Shown here in pieces: positions 23,494 to 27,058 of a stretch of DNA of 27,058 nt. The first letter of the stretch is position 1; the number at the start of each line of letters is the position of its first letter. The notes beneath the pieces are model-generated. The model saw only the letters and a program-made list of their open reading frames with translations, did no database searches and was not told the DNA's origin. The DNA is from Arcticibacterium sp051269965 (GTDB lineage Bacteria; Bacteroidota; Bacteroidia; Cytophagales; Spirosomataceae): contig JBNMFK010000006.1 of the NCBI GenBank assembly GCA_051269965.1, positions 1 through 27,058 on the forward strand, in the 5' to 3' direction. A program made the position numbers and the translations under genes.

Positions 23494-24504
23494 TCAAAAC
23501 AAAGCTCCTTCACTACAATTCTTACATATTTCTACTTCTGAACGAGAAGAGATTAAGGCTCTTCTGAAATTATTGTAAGCCGGAGAATTCCAAACTTCTT
23601 TGAAAGATTTTTCTTCTAGTGAACCCATCGGATGTTCCGCGTCTTTGTCAAAACAACACGGAACTAGAGTACCATCCCAAGTGATTACACAGCTGTGCCA
23701 CATCTTCCAGCAATGGTCCAAGAGCCTGTTTTTAATACTGAAAGTGCCATCTTTGTTGTCTTTATATCTAGAGTATTTATCAATAGTCGGTATAAGGTCG
23801 TTGCCATTTTCGTACTCATATATTTGAGCTGTTTTTAGACGAACTTCATCAACACCAAATTCGTCAGCTAATTTATAAACATCCGCTATTTGATGTTCAT
23901 TGGGTTTCACCACCAAGAACTGAAAAATAACATGTGGCGTGCTGGAGTTAAGTCTTTTTTTTGCTTCAATAAGGTTTTTAGTACCCTCAAGTACTTTATC
24001 CAACTTTCCTCCAACTCTATATTGTTGATAGGTCTCTTGCGTGGTTCCGTCGATAGAAACAATCATTCTGTCAATGCCAGACCTCACTGTCTTTTCGGCA
24101 ATATTAGGAGTGAGATAATGGGCATTGGTGGATGTGGCGGTGTATATTTTTCTGTCCGAAGCATATTTCACCATTTCCAAGAAATCCGGGTGGAGGTAGG
24201 GCTCTCCTTGGAAATAAAAGGTCAAATAAATGAGTGTACTTTCCAGTTCGTCAATGGCTTTTTGATAGAGTTCTTTCTGAAGCATTCCCGTGGGTCTTGT
24301 GAACGAACGCAAGCCGCTAGGGCATTCTGGGCATCTAAGATTACATGAAGTTGTAGGTTCAAACCCTATAGCCATAGGAAGGCCAATAATTTTTGGATTT
24401 TTTGTAAGTTTAGACCAGCCATAACTGCCTAAAATGCTCAATGCGTTGAACACTCTTTGAATGGTTAATTTTTTGGCAAAACTTAGCCCGTCTTTATAAG
24501 TCAT
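23494..24504 (-). CDS. Radical SAM/SPASM domain protein
   Basis: The product has 336 residues. The radical SAM cluster motif CNLRCPEC (Cys54, 58, 61, CxxxCxxC) sits in GFEPTTSCNLRCPECPSGLR. FYFQGEPYLHPDFLEMV is the GGEP-like SAM-binding motif with Gln-Gly-Glu-Pro, and MIVSIDGTTQETYQQYRVGG is the following barrel strand. The C-terminal SPASM-type region has HCWKMWHSCVITWDGTLVPC then CFDKDAEHPMGSL and EICKNCSEG, enough Cys for an auxiliary Fe-S cluster. Such proteins modify peptides or carbohydrates; no peptide substrate gene is visible here. The ATG directly follows the TAA of the M1 aminopeptidase gene, so the two are coupled. An N-terminal extension of about 45 residues precedes the core. 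Confidence 0.9.
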   Translation of the reverse strand: MTYKDGLSFAKKLTIQRVFNALSILGSYGWSKLTKNPKIIGLPMAIGFEPTTSCNLRCPECPSGLRSFTRPTGMLQKELYQKAIDELESTLIYLTFYFQGEPYLHPDFLEMVKYASDRKIYTATSTNAHYLTPNIAEKTVRSGIDRMIVSIDGTTQETYQQYRVGGKLDKVLEGTKNLIEAKKRLNSSTPHVIFQFLVVKPNEHQIADVYKLADEFGVDEVRLKTAQIYEYENGNDLIPTIDKYSRYKDNKDGTFSIKNRLLDHCWKMWHSCVITWDGTLVPCCFDKDAEHPMGSLEEKSFKEVWNSPAYNNFRRALISSRSEVEICKNCSEGALF

Positions 24505-26991
24505 TTAATCAAGTGGAATTTGCTCATATATTGCTCTCAGTTGCTGTTCTTGTTCTGTATCAAAGACGTCCTTAAGAGCGTCCATAGCTACAGGATTGTC
24601 CATGAGGAGCATTAAAACTTGGGCGGCAGCAAAACGACCAAACCATGTTCTCTCATTCATAGCTGTACTTTTTAGAAAAGGTATACTTTGTCTCTGTATA
24701 GCCTCTACTGAACTTACTAGATAGGTTCCTAAAATTCCCATAGTTTGATAAAGTTCCATACCACTTAGGGATTTCATTCTATTTATAAACCAGTTGTAGT
24801 CTTTGGGATTACCTTTCATAGCTAGATGATTTGCCACCGCAGAAAATATTTTAGCATCCTTATTTTTGGAGTAAAATGCTGTAAGGCTATCTCCATCTGG
24901 TGGGTCATTGATTAAAATAGCCTCTAAAGCTGCCGCCTTTACGCTTACGGAAGTGTCTGATAATGCTTTTCTGAAAAGTAAATCATTTTGGGGGTTCAGG
25001 AAGTTTTTCATGGCTAAAATACCAGCTGCTCTAACCTGAGATTTTTCATCAATTCGAATTAGTGATTGTAAAGCCTTTTCTACTTTTAAAAAATCTACAC
25101 CATCGTAATTGAAAAATTTATGAGTTGCCAACTCTCTAATTCGCCAGAACTTATCCTCAAGAGCCGCTAACACTAACAACCTTTTTCTTTCGACTAGGAG
25201 CATGTTAGGCGTAAATTCATTCGAATTATTTTCTGGTTCTTTAGTGAGAGTTGTAAAAACTTTGTAGCGTGCGATGGCATTGGGCGAGTTTTTAAATTCC
25301 TTATATTTTTCTTCCTCGGATTTGATATGGTCTATTACACCTAAAAAGTAGCCTTCTGGGTCCATAGATACATAAGTAATGCTGTCAGGCACTAAAATAC
25401 TGAAATTTTCTAAGCTTTTGGTAACCCTTATTTTTTTATGTAATATTCCTTTGTTTGTGCCTATTTCTATTTCCAGCAAGGTGTTGTAAACTTGCGAATT
25501 GACTGAGTCTAACTGTTGGCTTACAGCTAGATTTAACGCTTTATCTTGAATGTCATGCTCTACATGAAATCTTGGATGCCCAGGTTTTAGAAACCACTGT
25601 TCAAAAAACCAATTAAGGTCTTTACCCGTAACCGACTCGAAAGCCTGCCTTAAATCATGAACTTCAGCATTTTCAAAAAGGTGTTGCTCTAAGTAAAGTT
25701 TTAAGGATGAAAAGAAAGCTTTATCACCAACTTCCTTCCTGAGCATATGCAAAATTCTGCCACCTTTGGCGTAGGAATGACTGTCAAACATATCTTCTTT
25801 ATCATCATGATAAAAACGAATGACACTAACTTGCTTATTGTCGGACTCATTCAAGTATTGATTTAGCTCTACGAAATTATTCCAGTCCGCAGCATCTTTT
25901 CCATATTTATGGGCATCCCAGAGGTATTCAGAGTAATTGGCGAAAGCCTCATTGAGAGGCAAATTAGACCATGATTCAGCCGTTACTAAATTCCCAAACC
26001 AGTGATGAAATAACTCATGAGCTATTACGGCGTCGTCGTTTTCATCTACCAGCTGATTGAAGGTTTTCTGAATTCCACTTCCATGCACGGTTGCCGATGT
26101 GTTTTCCATAGCCCCGCTTGTATAGTTTCTGACGGCTATTTGTGCGTATTTTTTCCAGGGATATTTTATGCCAAGAATACGTTCAAAATAGTTAATCATC
26201 TCTGGCGTTCTACCAAAAATGGCCACAGCTTCCTGCTCATACTCAGGCTCCACATAGTAGCTCACCTCAAATGTCGAATAATCCTTATCTACTACTTTTT
26301 TGAATGGGCCAGCGGCAATCATCGTAAGGTAGACTGAATGAGGTAACTCTTGTTTCCAAGTATCTGTTTTTGTACCGTTGCCATTTACTTTTGAAGAAGT
26401 CAGAAGGCCATTTGACAAACTCTCAAAAGCCTCTGGAATAGTTAATGAAATCTCCTGGGTATGTTTTTGATTGGGAGAATCTAGGGTAGGAAACCAACAA
26501 GAGTTATACTCGGTTTCTCCTTCGCTCCAAATCTGCTGAGGATTATTATCAGTTGCATTTATGAAGTAAAGTCCTTTATATTCAATGTCTTTAAAAGCCA
26601 GTATTTTACCTAGTTCATCAGGTTTGGCTACATAAATAATAGCCACTTCTATAGTTTCAGTAGGCTCAAAAGGTCTACCTAAAGGAATACTTAATTTTAC
26701 GTCATTATAGGTATAGGCAGACTCTCTTCCGTTTATCTGAAGACTCTTTATTTCTAAACCTTTGGCATCTAATATCAAGGTGTCTTGCTCATAAAACCAA
26801 GGTTTTAAAATCAAATAAGCGGTACCATATAAATGATTTGTAGTCCAGTCTGGAATAAGTTCTAGTTTAGTATGAATCAGGTCAAAATCCTTGGTATTGG
26901 ATGCCTGATAGACCTCTTGAGATTGAGCTATATAGACTTTAAGGAAAAGTAACAAACCTAGAAATATCTTCATCTTATTTTTTAAGGGCAT
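24505..26991 (-). CDS. Secreted M1 family aminopeptidase with HEAT-like C-terminal domain
   Basis: The product has 828 residues. A signal peptide ends near AQSQ (residue 25). The M1 N-terminal beta domain is followed by the GAMEN exopeptidase motif (293-297) and the zinc site HELFHHW (His325, Glu326, His329) with Glu348 in LPLNEAFANYSEYLW. The enzyme should cleave N-terminal residues from peptides in the periplasm or outside. After the catalytic and bridging domains, the last 270 residues are helical with HEAT-like repeats (KAAALEAILIND, RAAGILAMKNFL). The longest start is at 26991, overlapping the preceding gene. ATG at 26973 (MKIFLGLLLF) gives a cleaner signal peptide and lies one base after that gene's stop, so it may be the true start. 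It is coupled to the radical SAM gene. Confidence 0.93.
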   Translation of the reverse strand: MPLKNKMKIFLGLLLFLKVYIAQSQEVYQASNTKDFDLIHTKLELIPDWTTNHLYGTAYLILKPWFYEQDTLILDAKGLEIKSLQINGRESAYTYNDVKLSIPLGRPFEPTETIEVAIIYVAKPDELGKILAFKDIEYKGLYFINATDNNPQQIWSEGETEYNSCWFPTLDSPNQKHTQEISLTIPEAFESLSNGLLTSSKVNGNGTKTDTWKQELPHSVYLTMIAAGPFKKVVDKDYSTFEVSYYVEPEYEQEAVAIFGRTPEMINYFERILGIKYPWKKYAQIAVRNYTSGAMENTSATVHGSGIQKTFNQLVDENDDAVIAHELFHHWFGNLVTAESWSNLPLNEAFANYSEYLWDAHKYGKDAADWNNFVELNQYLNESDNKQVSVIRFYHDDKEDMFDSHSYAKGGRILHMLRKEVGDKAFFSSLKLYLEQHLFENAEVHDLRQAFESVTGKDLNWFFEQWFLKPGHPRFHVEHDIQDKALNLAVSQQLDSVNSQVYNTLLEIEIGTNKGILHKKIRVTKSLENFSILVPDSITYVSMDPEGYFLGVIDHIKSEEEKYKEFKNSPNAIARYKVFTTLTKEPENNSNEFTPNMLLVERKRLLVLAALEDKFWRIRELATHKFFNYDGVDFLKVEKALQSLIRIDEKSQVRAAGILAMKNFLNPQNDLLFRKALSDTSVSVKAAALEAILINDPPDGDSLTAFYSKNKDAKIFSAVANHLAMKGNPKDYNWFINRMKSLSGMELYQTMGILGTYLVSSVEAIQRQSIPFLKSTAMNERTWFGRFAAAQVLMLLMDNPVAMDALKDVFDTEQEQQLRAIYEQIPLD

Positions 26992-27058
26992 TAAAATATT
27001 GTTCTCTCAGAAAGGTAAGCTGGTATCCGTAATCATCTTCTTCATTTAGCAAACTTAC
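26975..27058 (-). CDS. C-terminal end of an upstream gene, partial
   Basis: The minus frame is open from the right edge to TAA at 26975-26977 and gives 27 residues ending LTFLREQYFNALKK. It is too short to name. The stop overlaps the longest possible start of the M1 gene, which suggests one operon. Confidence 0.45.
   Translation of the reverse strand, partial: VSLLNEEDDYGYQLTFLREQYFNALKK

Noticed and set aside
1..27058. tRNA, rRNA, CRISPR array, intact insertion sequence
   Set aside because: No T-arm-like GGTTCGA context with cloverleaf, no regularly spaced repeats of 25-40 bp, and no transposase motif or terminal inverted repeats were seen.

Overview
The window looks like a chromosomal segment of an AT-rich member of the Bacteroidota, most likely Cytophagales-like. 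Supporting markers are a DUF1800/DUF1501 pair whose DUF1501 protein ends in a type IX secretion-type sorting domain, a CarboxypepD_reg/DUF5686 outer-membrane protein, a secreted ThuA-domain protein, a single-chain glycyl-tRNA synthetase and a family of Bacteroidota 'membrane or secreted' proteins. The taxonomic call comes from family content only.

Intact genes sit in blocks separated by gene graveyards. From left to right: a partial DUF5686 gene (minus); a graveyard at 2.0-3.7 kb with remnants of a membrane protein, a winged-helix regulator, two related C-terminal fragments and an alpha/beta hydrolase; a frameshifted secreted protein; a ThuA protein; an unusual zinc-ribbon SDR; a dead lipocalin-like lipoprotein; and the DUF1800-DUF1501 operon. 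Next come a relic of a second trmL-like gene, a frameshifted FISUMP protein with a truncated avd-like gene, and a broken secreted protein with 54-bp repeats. Then follow intact trmL-GNAT, an ECF sigma/anti-sigma/CpxP-like operon, two divergent pseudogenes (serine hydrolase and DUF5060-type glycosidase) joined at their missing 5' ends, a RES/Xre toxin-antitoxin module with a stop codon in the antitoxin, glycyl-tRNA synthetase and a sulfurtransferase. The window ends with a dead 'EMHGT' secreted protein, a radical SAM/SPASM enzyme and an M1 aminopeptidase.

The best candidate for a special system is at 11.5-12.5 kb. A FISUMP (C-type-lectin-like) protein ends in a region whose codons look like adenine-mutagenised AAC/AAT codons. 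It is followed by a small hairpin and then by the first 43 residues of an Avd-like four-helix-bundle protein. This is the layout of a diversity-generating retroelement (variable protein, hairpin, avd), but I find no template repeat or reverse transcriptase in the window. I read it as a relic or an orphan target.

The second theme is gene decay. At least eleven genes are broken, mostly by single-base losses (several in short A or T runs) and by nonsense changes, including several apparent TGG-to-TGA changes. Housekeeping genes and operons are intact, and a T8 run inside trmL is in frame, so real decay fits better than systematic sequencing error. Reads would be needed to settle that.
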